Source: Burkholderiales bacterium (lineage in GTDB: Bacteria > Pseudomonadota > Gammaproteobacteria > Burkholderiales > Casimicrobiaceae). From it: a stretch of DNA of 7,976 nucleotides. A program made the translations under genes and the position numbers. The DNA lies in NCBI GenBank assembly GCA_031277445.1, contig JAITMH010000131.1, positions 1-7,976 of the forward strand, written 5' to 3'. Below, piece by piece: positions 1-4,761 of this stretch; the first letter of the stretch is position 1, and the number at the start of each line of letters is the position of its first letter. The notes under the pieces are model-generated. The model saw nothing but the letters and a program-made list of their open reading frames with translations, was not told the origin of the DNA and did no database searches.

Positions 1-52
1 CGAAGCGAAGAATCGTAGGCTGGCGATGAGCGCAGCGAATCCCAGCGTTTTG
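1..52 (+). repeat. R1 repeat, copy a
   Basis: The core at 14-52 (begins CGTAGGCTGGCGATGAGCG, ends CCCAGCGTTTTG) matches 239-277 at 38 of 39 positions in the same orientation. Positions 1-47 match the reverse complement of 4632-4678 at 46 of 47 positions. Confidence 0.9.
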
Positions 53-81
53 CCTCTCGCAAAGAGCGCAAAGAAAGTTTC

Positions 82-120
82 GGCGTCATTGCGAGGAGCG
101 AAAGCGACGAAGCAATCCAG
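82..120 (+). repeat. R2 repeat, copy a
   Basis: Begins GGCGTCATTGCGAGGAGCG and ends GAAGCAATCCAG. An inverted copy lies at 4510-4547 and a shorter direct copy at 6904-6935. This GTCATTGCGAG...GCAATCC type of intergenic repeat is familiar from many unrelated bacterial genomes. Confidence 0.88.
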
Positions 121-123
121 CAA

Positions 124-163
124 GCGTAGGGTGGATAAGCCGCGTAGCGGCGCAATCCACCGC
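124..163. repeat. R3 cruciform-type palindrome
   Basis: Two nested stems: GGTGGAT (130-136) with ATCCACC (155-161), and inside it GCCGC (139-143) with GCGGC (147-151) around a GTA loop. It is the only copy in the window. Confidence 0.8.
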
Positions 164-170
164 ATAAGCC

Positions 171-196
171 TCACGCGAAGCCGCGAAGAAGAAAGC
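171..196 (+). repeat. R4 module, short variant
   Basis: Starts TCACGCGAAGCCGCGAAGAA. It is related to the longer R4 modules at 2077-2105 and 4245-4274 but lacks the GGAGGCGC part. Confidence 0.7.
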
Positions 197-233
197 CCCT
201 TCCCCCGCTTTCGGGGGAAGGGTGGGATGGGGG
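197..233. repeat. R5 hairpin, copy a
   Basis: An 11-bp stem at 197-222 (CCCTTCCCCCG with its complement, loop CTTT) is followed by GTGGGATGGGGG. Related copies lie at 2113-2157 (direct) and 4345-4386 (inverted). No T-run follows on either strand, so I do not call it an intrinsic terminator. Confidence 0.85.
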
Positions 234-238
234 TAGCG

Positions 239-277
239 CGTAGGCTGGCGATGAGCGTAGCGAATCCCAGCGTTTTG
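239..277 (+). repeat. R1 repeat, copy b
   Basis: Direct copy of 14-52 with a single difference (C33 to T258), 225 bp downstream. Confidence 0.9.
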
Positions 278-282
278 GATGG

Positions 283-304
283 ATTCTGCGACTCCGCGCA
301 GAAT
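283..304. repeat. R6 hairpin
   Basis: ATTCTGCG (283-290) pairs with CGCAGAAT (297-304) around a 6-nt loop. It resembles the widespread GATTCTTCGACT...CAGAATGACA intergenic palindrome. Only copy in the window. Confidence 0.75.
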
Positions 305-314
305 GACAAATATC

Positions 315-345
315 GTAGCCCGGACAAGCGAAGCGCCGTCCGGGA
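315..345 (+). repeat. R7 hairpin, copy a
   Basis: CCCGGAC (319-325) pairs with GTCCGGG (338-344) around a 12-nt loop. The reverse complement of 4476-4506 matches at 28 of 31 positions. There the two CC-to-TT changes weaken the stem. Confidence 0.82.
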
Positions 346-350
346 AGCAT

Positions 351-366
351 TCTCACGCGGAGGCGC
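351..366 (+). repeat. R4 module next to heptad array
   Basis: TCTCACGCGGAGGCGC, separated from the heptad array at 371 by TTTT. This is the same neighbour pair seen at the other island edges, but here R4 is in the opposite orientation relative to the heptads. Confidence 0.75.
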
Positions 367-370
367 TTTT

Positions 371-426
371 CTGACCTCTGACCTCTGACCTCTGATCCCT
401 GATTCCTGACCTCTGATCACTGATCC
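371..426 (+). repeat. Heptad array, right edge of island A (8 units)
   Basis: Eight exact 7-bp units: CTGACCT three times, then CTGATCC, CTGATTC, CTGACCT, CTGATCA and CTGATCC. The last units overlap the 3' end of the minus-strand hydrolase gene: its TGA stop (417-419) lies inside the CTGATCA unit, and its last two codons lie in the final unit. Confidence 0.95.
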
Positions 427-1967
427 GCGCCTTCTTGCACCAAGATGTGCCATTTAGGGCGGCGCCAACTGGCGCGAAAGCTTTTCAAATCACTCTCCTC
501 CGCTCGACCTGCACGCGCATTCCCGTCGAAGAACGCAACCAGATCGAGGTTTTGCGCGGGTGTCTGCCAGGTTTCGTCGAAATGCCGCACGATGTTGTTG
601 GCGGTAAGCACCGGACGACCGGCAATACTGACCAGCGGCCAGTCCAATCCCTGTCGATCTTTTTCCGGACGGTACGATTTGAACACCAGTTCCGTGCAAA
701 CCAGTTGCCCATCGGTGCGAAAGTCAAAATCGAAATCGTAAGGACGGCCATAGTAATCAAAGGATTTCAGCACTGCCTGCGCGATTTCCAGGCGCGAAAG
801 ACGTGGCCGCAACACCGCGACGGAATCCGCCGCTGCCGAGTATTCAAGCGAGGTGAAAACAACGCCCTTGCCAAGCGCCTCGATAATTCTTGGCATGGCG
901 CCCGCCTCGTCGGGCTGCTGGCTGAGACGGTAGGCGTGCGGGTGGCGCGTTTGCAGCAATGTTTCAAAACGTTCATCGGCAATTCCCTGCGTTTTCAGCC
1001 AGACGCGAATTTCCGGCGTGTCGAAATACGCGCTCCGTTCTTCCGCGTCACCGATGTACAGCGCCGCATGCGGCCAGAATCCGGGCAGGCCGATGTTGGA
1101 GAGGTACCATTCCCGCCGCTCAAGCAGAATGTCGCCCGGGCGCAGCCGGGGGTGCAGCGCGGCGGTCTGGTCGGCGGACATCAGAAAACGTTCGCCGCTC
1201 GCCACCCGCGTCTGCCCCATCCATTCGGAAACGCCTTTCTGGAGCGGAAAAACCAGTTTCGAACCACCTTCCTGGACAATCTGGCCGGCATTTCGCAGCG
1301 TGTTCAGAAGGCCGTGCGCCCTGCCCGCCCGCCAGAGATAGCGCTCGTCTTCACGAATGGCCTGCCTCAGCAACGTCGTTTTCCCGCCACTGCGACCCGC
1401 AGATGCAGACATGGTGACATACGCGGCGGACAGCGACGCAAACTCGCTCGCTATGGCCACATGCAGAAAACGAAATTTGAAATCGGCGTAGCTTCGTTCG
1501 GGAAAACCGATTTCGGTCACAGGTTCGTTAAGCACGATGCGCACTGCCGGATCGGCGTCAGCCAACCGGATGAACTCAAGCGCATAGCGGTAGCGCGTCA
1601 GAAACGCCGCATAGCGTGTGGCGAAGCGCACAGCGTCTTCCGATTTTTCTTGCCCGTGTTCGCGTTCGCTCAGGCGTCGCCAGGAAGCGTCAAGCATCAA
1701 TTGGTAGTCGAGAAAGCGCCCCCAGAGATCGCGCACTTCCTGACTCTGCGCGGGTGTCAAAACCCGCTTCTTTGCCGGTGGGCGCGTTGGAAAAAGGTCG
1801 GAGCGGGTTTCCATGTAGGCAACGATATCTGCCAGACCCTCTCGCGCTTTCCGGATGGCCGCCATTTCGCCTTCGCTTCTCTGACCCGCCTCATCTGCGG
1901 ATGCGGCGTGCGCCAGAAGTGGCGCCAGAAAAAAACATGAGAAAAAAACCATCCAAAATGCGCGCAT
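417..1967 (-). CDS. Exported YaeF/YiiX-like (peptidase C92, permuted NlpC/P60) cysteine hydrolase
   Basis: A 516-residue protein read from ATG 1967. That start has GGAG eight bases upstream and gives a clean signal peptide at once (residues 1-21, ending AHA before ASADE). An upstream TTG at 1994 would add nine polar residues and is less likely. Residues about 22-270 are mostly helical-looking with no domain I recognise. The C-terminal part has the permuted papain-like pattern: GDILLER (278-284), then WPHAALYIGD with the likely catalytic His300, then LVCTELVFKSY with the likely nucleophile Cys424. In this family His precedes Cys, the reverse of ordinary NlpC/P60 enzymes. Known members are thought to cleave amide or thioester bonds in lipid or peptidoglycan-type substrates; the substrate here is unknown. 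It should act in the periplasm. The gene stands alone between repeat islands A and B with its own promoter, and its stop codon comes from a heptad repeat. Confidence 0.82.
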   Translation of the reverse strand: MRAFWMVFFSCFFLAPLLAHAASADEAGQRSEGEMAAIRKAREGLADIVAYMETRSDLFPTRPPAKKRVLTPAQSQEVRDLWGRFLDYQLMLDASWRRLSEREHGQEKSEDAVRFATRYAAFLTRYRYALEFIRLADADPAVRIVLNEPVTEIGFPERSYADFKFRFLHVAIASEFASLSAAYVTMSASAGRSGGKTTLLRQAIREDERYLWRAGRAHGLLNTLRNAGQIVQEGGSKLVFPLQKGVSEWMGQTRVASGERFLMSADQTAALHPRLRPGDILLERREWYLSNIGLPGFWPHAALYIGDAEERSAYFDTPEIRVWLKTQGIADERFETLLQTRHPHAYRLSQQPDEAGAMPRIIEALGKGVVFTSLEYSAAADSVAVLRPRLSRLEIAQAVLKSFDYYGRPYDFDFDFRTDGQLVCTELVFKSYRPEKDRQGLDWPLVSIAGRPVLTANNIVRHFDETWQTPAQNLDLVAFFDGNARAGRAEESDLKSFRASWRRPKWHILVQEGADQ

Positions 1968-1975
1968 TGCTTCGT

Positions 1976-1979
1976 CTCC
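1976..1979 (-). promoter_or_regulatory. Ribosome binding site deciding the hydrolase start
   Basis: GGAG on the minus strand, eight bases before ATG 1967. The alternative TTG at 1994 has no comparable site placed as well. Confidence 0.65.
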
Positions 1980-2000
1980 GTTGTTCCGCGACAAGTGTGG

Positions 2001-2029
2001 ATTGTTGGAGAAGGTTACGCAAATGTCAA
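2001..2029 (-). promoter_or_regulatory. Sigma-70-type promoter of the hydrolase gene
   Basis: On the minus strand a perfect TTGACA (2029-2024) is followed after exactly 17 bases by AACAAT (2006-2001). Transcription would start near 1994, giving a leader of about 27 bases. The -35 box lies one base from the heptad array that starts at 2031. Confidence 0.6.
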
Positions 2030-2030
2030 C

Positions 2031-2065
2031 GTGTCAGGTATCAGAGGTCAGGCATCAGGGATCAG
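2031..2065 (-). repeat. Heptad array, left edge of island B (5 units)
   Basis: Units GTGTCAG, GTATCAG, AGGTCAG, GCATCAG and GGATCAG in exact 7-bp register. They are the reverse complement of the CTGATCC type seen on right edges. Confidence 0.9.
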
Positions 2066-2076
2066 TAAAAAATCGC

Positions 2077-2105
2077 CTCACGCGGAGGCGCGAAGCCGCG
2101 AAGAA
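2077..2105 (+). repeat. R4 module, island B left
   Basis: Begins CTCACGCGGAGGCGCG and ends CCGCGAAGAA. It matches 4245-4273 at 28 of 29 positions. Confidence 0.88.
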
Positions 2106-2112
2106 CGAAAGC

Positions 2113-2157
2113 CCTTCCCCCGCTTGCGGGGGAAGGCTGGGATGGGAGGATGCGGGC
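2113..2157. repeat. R5 hairpin, copy b
   Basis: CCTTCCCCCGC (2113-2123) pairs perfectly with GCGGGGGAAGG (2126-2136), followed by CTGGGATGGGAGGATG. Positions 2116-2157 match the reverse complement of 4345-4386 at 41 of 42 positions. Confidence 0.9.
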
Positions 2158-2201
2158 CGGTTGTGAGTTCATTCGGCCCGCGCTCCGGAGCAAACCCCCG
2201 C

Positions 2202-2235
2202 CCGCCTTCGGCGGCCACCCCCTTTGGAAAGGGGG
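2202..2235. repeat. Two adjacent GC-rich hairpins
   Basis: CCGCC (2202-2206) pairs with GGCGG (2210-2214) around TTC. CCCCCTTT (2218-2225) pairs with AAAGGGGG (2228-2235) with only GG between. They are not followed by a T-run. Confidence 0.75.
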
Positions 2236-2243
2236 CTTTCCAC

Positions 2244-2270
2244 TCCGCGTTCTCCGCGCCTTCGCGTGAG
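2244..2270 (-). repeat. R4 module, inverted, island B right
   Basis: Its reverse complement begins CTCACGCGAAGGCGCGGAG, one mismatch from the R4 consensus over the first 19 bases, then diverges. Confidence 0.78.
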
Positions 2271-2278
2271 ACGGTTTT

Positions 2279-2313
2279 CTGATCCCTGATCCCTGATCCC
2301 TGATCCCTGACCA
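2279..2313 (+). repeat. Heptad array, right edge of island B (5 units)
   Basis: CTGATCC four times followed by CTGACCA. Because the period is 7, the TGA in each unit falls in a different frame (2280, 2287, 2294), so the array stops all three plus-strand frames just upstream of hprK. Confidence 0.95.
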
Positions 2314-2332
2314 CTGCCCCCCGATTTAAGGG

Positions 2333-2338
2333 CATAAT
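2333..2338 (+). promoter_or_regulatory. Possible -10 element for hprK-rapZ
   Basis: CATAAT matches five of six bases of the -10 consensus and sits about 66 bases before the hprK start. I see no good -35 at 16-18 bases; CTGACC from the heptad array is 20 bases away. Weak. Confidence 0.3.
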
Positions 2339-2404
2339 AAACTTTCGGCCTGTTCCTCCGGGAAGCGGCTGTTACCCCAACATTTCAATCTCTGGATCTG
2401 AAAA

Positions 2405-3352
2405 ATGCGTACCATCACTATCGAAAAGCTGTTCGACGACAACAAGGAACGTTTACAACTGGACTGGGTGGCCGGACAAACCGGCATACACCGTCTGCTG
2501 GAAGGCGGCGATGAGATCACGCATCCCACCACCAGTCTGATCGGGCACCTGAATCTGATTCACACGTTCCATGTGCAAGTGCTGGGCACTGCCGAAATCT
2601 CTTACCTTGAAGGGCTGAGCGAAGAACGCCGTGAGCAGGCGATGGCGCGTCTTTTTGCGACCAAAGAGTTGTCCACGCTTATCGTTATTGGCGGCGAAGC
2701 GCTGCTGCCGTTGCTCAGCCGCCATTGCAATGAACACCATGTGCCGTTGCTCGTCTCGAAGCGCCACTCTCCTCATGTCGTCGATACCCTGCGCCTTTAC
2801 CTGTTGCGTGAACTGGCCGAATACATCACGGCTCACGGCGTTTTTCTCGACGTACTCGAAATGGGCGTGCTGATCACCGGCGCTTCGGCCATCGGCAAGA
2901 GCGAGCTGGCGCTGGAATTAATCACTCGCGGCAACGGTCTGGTCGCCGACGATATCGTCGAACTGCACCGCATCTCGCCGGATACGATCGAAGGCCGTTG
3001 TCCGCCGTTGTTGCGCGATTTTCTCGAAGTGCGCGGTATCGGCGTCCTCAACATCCGGCAAATGTTCGGCGAAACCGCCGTGCGACCGCACAAACTGCTG
3101 CGTCTGATCGTCCATCTTGAGGATCACAACCACGAGGCTTTCGCCAACCTCGATCGGCTTGGAGTGGAAGCGTCGTATCAAGACATTCTCGGCGTCCCGA
3201 TCCGCAAGGTGATCATTCCAGTCGCAGCCGGACGCAATCTTGCCGTACTCGTCGAAGCGGCTGTGCGTAATTTCGTGCTGAACCGGCGCGGCATCGACAG
3301 CGCCCTGGAATTCATCGAGCGCCACAGCCAGGCATTGGAATCCGAGCTATAA
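2405..3352 (+). CDS. hprK: HPr kinase/phosphorylase HprK
   Basis: A 315-residue bifunctional enzyme that phosphorylates and dephosphorylates a serine of the PTS protein HPr; cytoplasmic, normally a hexamer. The N-terminal regulatory domain covers about 1-130 and the kinase domain follows. Visible motifs: His144 in AHGVFLDV, the Walker A loop GASAIGKS (159-166), paired acids Asp182-Asp183 in LVADD, the family signature LEVRGIGVLNI (207-217), and GRNLAVLVEAAVRN (276-289) with Arg277. Length and motifs are full. Two substitutions stand out: Ala162 where the loop usually has Gly, and Asn177 in RGN where homologues I remember have RGH. The start at ATG 2405 gives the usual N-terminus (MRTITIEKLFDDN), though only a weak GGA precedes it. 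rapZ begins two bases after the stop. In betaproteobacteria HprK usually acts in an incomplete, regulatory PTS; its usual neighbours are not in this window. Confidence 0.96.
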   Translation: MRTITIEKLFDDNKERLQLDWVAGQTGIHRLLEGGDEITHPTTSLIGHLNLIHTFHVQVLGTAEISYLEGLSEERREQAMARLFATKELSTLIVIGGEALLPLLSRHCNEHHVPLLVSKRHSPHVVDTLRLYLLRELAEYITAHGVFLDVLEMGVLITGASAIGKSELALELITRGNGLVADDIVELHRISPDTIEGRCPPLLRDFLEVRGIGVLNIRQMFGETAVRPHKLLRLIVHLEDHNHEAFANLDRLGVEASYQDILGVPIRKVIIPVAAGRNLAVLVEAAVRNFVLNRRGIDSALEFIERHSQALESEL

Positions 3353-3354
3353 CC

Positions 3355-4206
3355 ATGGATCTTCTGCTTATCAGCGGTGTTTCCGGGTCAGGCAAAAGCG
3401 TCGCGTTAACGGCGCTGGAAGATTCCGGCTATTACGCCGTCAGCAATTTGCCGTTGCCGCTGTTGAAAGACACCGTCTCCTTTCTCGGCAGCACCGGTCA
3501 GACACGTCTGGCGATTACGCTCGACGCCAAAACCGCGCCGGGTTTTCCGCAACTTGATGAAATTCTCGGAACACTGCGAAAGGCCGGTTGGAGCGTTCGC
3601 TTTCTTTTCCTCGACGCCAAGACAGACACGCTGGTCAAACGTTTTTCCGAAACCCGCCGCCGCCATCCGTTTTCCACCAACGAATGTACGCTCACCGAAG
3701 CGATTGCGCATGAGCGCCAGTGTGTCGCCGGTTTGCGCGAAATCGCTTTTGCGTTCGACACCAGCGACCTTCCCGCAGCCGCGTTGCGTGGCTGGATCAA
3801 AGAATTCGTCGGCGTTGACGCTTCCCGCCTGTCACTGCTCTTTGAATCGTTCGGTTTCAAACACGGTGTGCCGCTCGATGCCGATCTGGTGTTTGATGTG
3901 CGCTGTTTGCCCAATCCGCACTATGAACCGACGCTGGCGCTGCTCACTGGCCGCGATGCGCCGGTCGCTGCATTTCTCGAAGCTTCGCCGGAAGTCGAAC
4001 GGATGTTCAACGACATTTGCCGTTTTATTTCAAGCTGGCTTCCCGACTACGCACGCGACAACCGCAATTATTTGACCATCGCCATCGGCTGCACCGGCGG
4101 ACGCCATCGCTCGGTTTATCTCGTCGAACGTTTGTCCGCGCTGTTCCGGCAGAATTATCAGGTTATCACCCGCCACCGCATCGTCGGATCGGAAAAGCCC
4201 GTGTAA
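3355..4206 (+). CDS. rapZ: RNase adapter / UDP-GlcN6P-pathway regulator RapZ (YvcJ/YhbJ family)
   Basis: A 283-residue P-loop protein. In E. coli RapZ binds the small RNA GlmZ and guides RNase E cleavage, tuning GlmS and so amino-sugar supply; in other bacteria the family has nucleotide-binding and second-messenger links and the RNA role is not established. Motifs seen: Walker A GVSGSGKS (8-15), FSETRRRHPF (97-106), FGFKHG (166-171), DVRCLPNPHY (181-190) and the C-terminal-domain signature GCTGGRHRSV (245-254). Length matches the family. The tail (HRIVGSEKPV) lacks the dense basic KRK cluster that E. coli RapZ uses for RNA binding, so the RNA role is uncertain here. The start lies two bases after the hprK stop with no strong ribosome site of its own, implying translational coupling. 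A heptad array begins four bases after its stop codon. Confidence 0.95.
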   Translation: MDLLLISGVSGSGKSVALTALEDSGYYAVSNLPLPLLKDTVSFLGSTGQTRLAITLDAKTAPGFPQLDEILGTLRKAGWSVRFLFLDAKTDTLVKRFSETRRRHPFSTNECTLTEAIAHERQCVAGLREIAFAFDTSDLPAAALRGWIKEFVGVDASRLSLLFESFGFKHGVPLDADLVFDVRCLPNPHYEPTLALLTGRDAPVAAFLEASPEVERMFNDICRFISSWLPDYARDNRNYLTIAIGCTGGRHRSVYLVERLSALFRQNYQVITRHRIVGSEKPV

Positions 4207-4209
4207 AAA

Positions 4210-4233
4210 CAGGTATCAGGTATCAGGTATCAG
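4210..4233 (-). repeat. Heptad array, left edge of island C (3 units)
   Basis: Three GTATCAG units in 7-bp register after a partial CAG. The array starts four bases after the rapZ stop codon (4204-4206). Confidence 0.9.
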
Positions 4234-4244
4234 AAAAGCATCAT

Positions 4245-4274
4245 CTCACGCGGAGGCGCGGAGCCGCGAAGAAG
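4245..4274 (+). repeat. R4 module, island C left
   Basis: Begins CTCACGCGGAGGCGCGGAG. It is separated from the heptads by an 11-base spacer starting AAAA, as at island B left. Confidence 0.88.
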
Positions 4275-4280
4275 AAAACC

Positions 4281-4316
4281 GTTAACCACGAAAAACACGA
4301 AAGGCCCGAAAAAAAT
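4281..4316 (+). repeat. R10 repeat, copy a
   Basis: Begins GTTAACCACGAAAAACACG, A-rich and not palindromic. The reverse complement of 4690-4726 matches except for one extra T and two substitutions. Confidence 0.85.
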
Positions 4317-4320
4317 AGCG

Positions 4321-4350
4321 TCATTCTGGGAGCGCGGGCGTCCCGCCCGC
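4321..4350. repeat. R11 hairpin
   Basis: GCGGGCG (4334-4340) pairs with CGCCCGC (4344-4350) around TCC. It abuts inverted R5 and overlaps its last six bases. Confidence 0.7.
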
Positions 4351-4386
4351 ATCCCCCCATCCCAGCCTTCCCCCGCAAGCGGGGGA
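4345..4386 (-). repeat. R5 hairpin, inverted copy c
   Basis: Reverse complement matches 2116-2157 at 41 of 42 positions; contains CCCCCGC and GCGGGGG arms around AA. Confidence 0.88.
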
Positions 4387-4457
4387 TTCTTCTTCGCGCC
4401 TCCGCGTGAGCCACAAACGAAAAGGGCGGGTTTAAAACCCGCCCCTACAAAACCGCG
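4387..4457 (+). repeat. Composite 70-bp repeat unit 1 (inverted R4 plus GTAGGGG-type hairpin)
   Basis: Contains inverted R4 (ending CCTCCGCGTGAG), an ACAAACGAAAA linker, the hairpin GGGCGGGTTT (4424-4433) with AAACCCGCCC (4435-4444), then CTACAAAAC. It is a direct repeat of 4549-4620: one substitution and two small indels over about 70 bases. Confidence 0.9.
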
Positions 4458-4470
4458 CCTTCGCGTGAGA
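4454..4470 (-). repeat. R4 fragment, inverted
   Basis: CGCGCCTTCGCGTGAGA, the reverse complement of the start of R4 with one change. Confidence 0.65.
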
Positions 4471-4475
4471 TCAAT

Positions 4476-4506
4476 TCCCGGACTGCGCTTCGCTTGTCCA
4501 AGCTAC
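4476..4506 (-). repeat. R7, inverted copy b
   Basis: Reverse complement equals 315-345 at 28 of 31 positions. Confidence 0.82.
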
Positions 4507-4509
4507 TCG

Positions 4510-4547
4510 CTGGATTGCTTCGTCACTTCGTTCCTCGCAATGACGCC
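4510..4547 (-). repeat. R2, inverted copy b
   Basis: Reverse complement begins GGCGTCATTGCGAGGA and ends GAAGCAATCCAG, one base shorter than 82-120. R7 and R2 are adjacent here but about 190 bp apart in island A. Confidence 0.88.
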
Positions 4548-4548
4548 T

Positions 4549-4620
4549 TTCTTCTTCGCGCCTCCGCGTGAGCACAAACGAAAAGGGCGGGTTTGAAACC
4601 CGCCCCTACAAAACACCGCG
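4549..4620 (+). repeat. Composite 70-bp repeat unit 2
   Basis: Same layout as unit 1: inverted R4, linker, hairpin GGGCGGGTTT (4585-4594) with AAACCCGCCC (4596-4605), CTACAAAAC. The two units start 162 bp apart. Confidence 0.9.
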
Positions 4621-4631
4621 TGAGGTCGACC

Positions 4632-4678
4632 CGCTGGGATTCGCTGCGCTCATCGCCAGCCTACGGTTCTTCGCTTCG
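4632..4678 (-). repeat. R1, inverted copy c
   Basis: Reverse complement matches 1-47 at 46 of 47 positions. Confidence 0.92.
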
Positions 4679-4689
4679 CGCAGACTATC

Positions 4690-4726
4690 ATTTTTTTCGT
4701 GACTTTCGTGTTTTTCGTGGTTAAAC
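4690..4726 (-). repeat. R10, inverted copy b
   Basis: Mirror partner of 4281-4316 near the other end of island C. The two copies form a long-range inverted repeat inside the heptads. Confidence 0.85.
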
Positions 4727-4747
4727 GCTTTTTTCTCCGGCTACGGT

Positions 4748-4761
4748 CTGATCCCTGAATC
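4748..4761 (+). repeat. Heptad array, right edge of island C (2 units)
   Basis: CTGATCC and CTGAATC. The second unit overlaps the stop codon (TCA at 4760-4762 on the plus strand) of the minus-strand DUF4124 gene. Only two units, so weaker than the other arrays on its own. Confidence 0.65.

Larger units (their letters stand above)
1..416. repeat. Intergenic repeat island A (left end outside window)
   Basis: This stretch has no credible gene. It is a chain of short repeat modules in the order R1, R2, R3 cruciform, R4, R5 hairpin, R1 again, R6 hairpin, R7, R4, then a heptad array that runs into the end of the minus-strand gene. R1, R2, R4, R5 and R7 recur in the other islands, mostly inverted. 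Open frames across it only translate repeats: one at 26-388 repeats the same short peptide twice because R1 is present twice. Confidence 0.85.
2031..2313. repeat. Repeat island B, bracketed by inverted heptad arrays
   Basis: A 283-bp unit with mirror-like ends. The left heptads (2031-2065), an A-rich spacer and R4 (2077) face inverted R4 (2244-2270), a T-rich spacer and inverted heptads (2279-2313). The interior holds the R5 hairpin and two more GC-rich hairpins. I see no target-site duplication outside the heptads and no gene inside. Confidence 0.85.
4207..4759. repeat. Repeat island C, bracketed by inverted heptad arrays
   Basis: A 553-bp gene-free region between two converging genes. Order: heptads, R4, R10, R11, inverted R5, composite unit 1, inverted R4, inverted R7, inverted R2, composite unit 2, inverted R1, inverted R10, inverted heptads. 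The ends mirror each other twice over (heptads and R10). No intrinsic terminator with a T-run was recognised, although two converging genes end here. Confidence 0.85.

Noticed and set aside
197..222. R5 hairpin as intrinsic terminator of the hydrolase gene
   Set aside because: The stem is strong, but no run of T follows on the minus strand and it lies about 200 bases past the stop.
26..388. 120-codon open frame in island A
   Set aside because: It is made of repeat modules; two nearly identical peptide stretches come from the two R1 copies, and there is no ribosome site or protein-like composition.
1..416. CRISPR array
   Set aside because: The repeats differ in family and size, are not regularly spaced, and no cas genes are present.
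435..1940. 501-codon open frame opposite the hydrolase gene
   Set aside because: The minus-strand protein has a signal peptide, catalytic motifs, a promoter and a ribosome site. The opposite frame is a composition effect in GC-rich coding DNA, rich in Arg and His with no recognisable domain.
2031..2313. Island B as an insertion sequence or classical MITE
   Set aside because: The inverted ends are suggestive, but there is no transposase and no target-site duplication outside the heptads, so a transposition label is not supported.
2279..2313. GATC cluster in heptads as a Dam/SeqA-type site
   Set aside because: GATC spacing is fixed by the 7-bp period, other arrays lack GATC in many units, and nothing in the window shows that this organism has Dam methylation.
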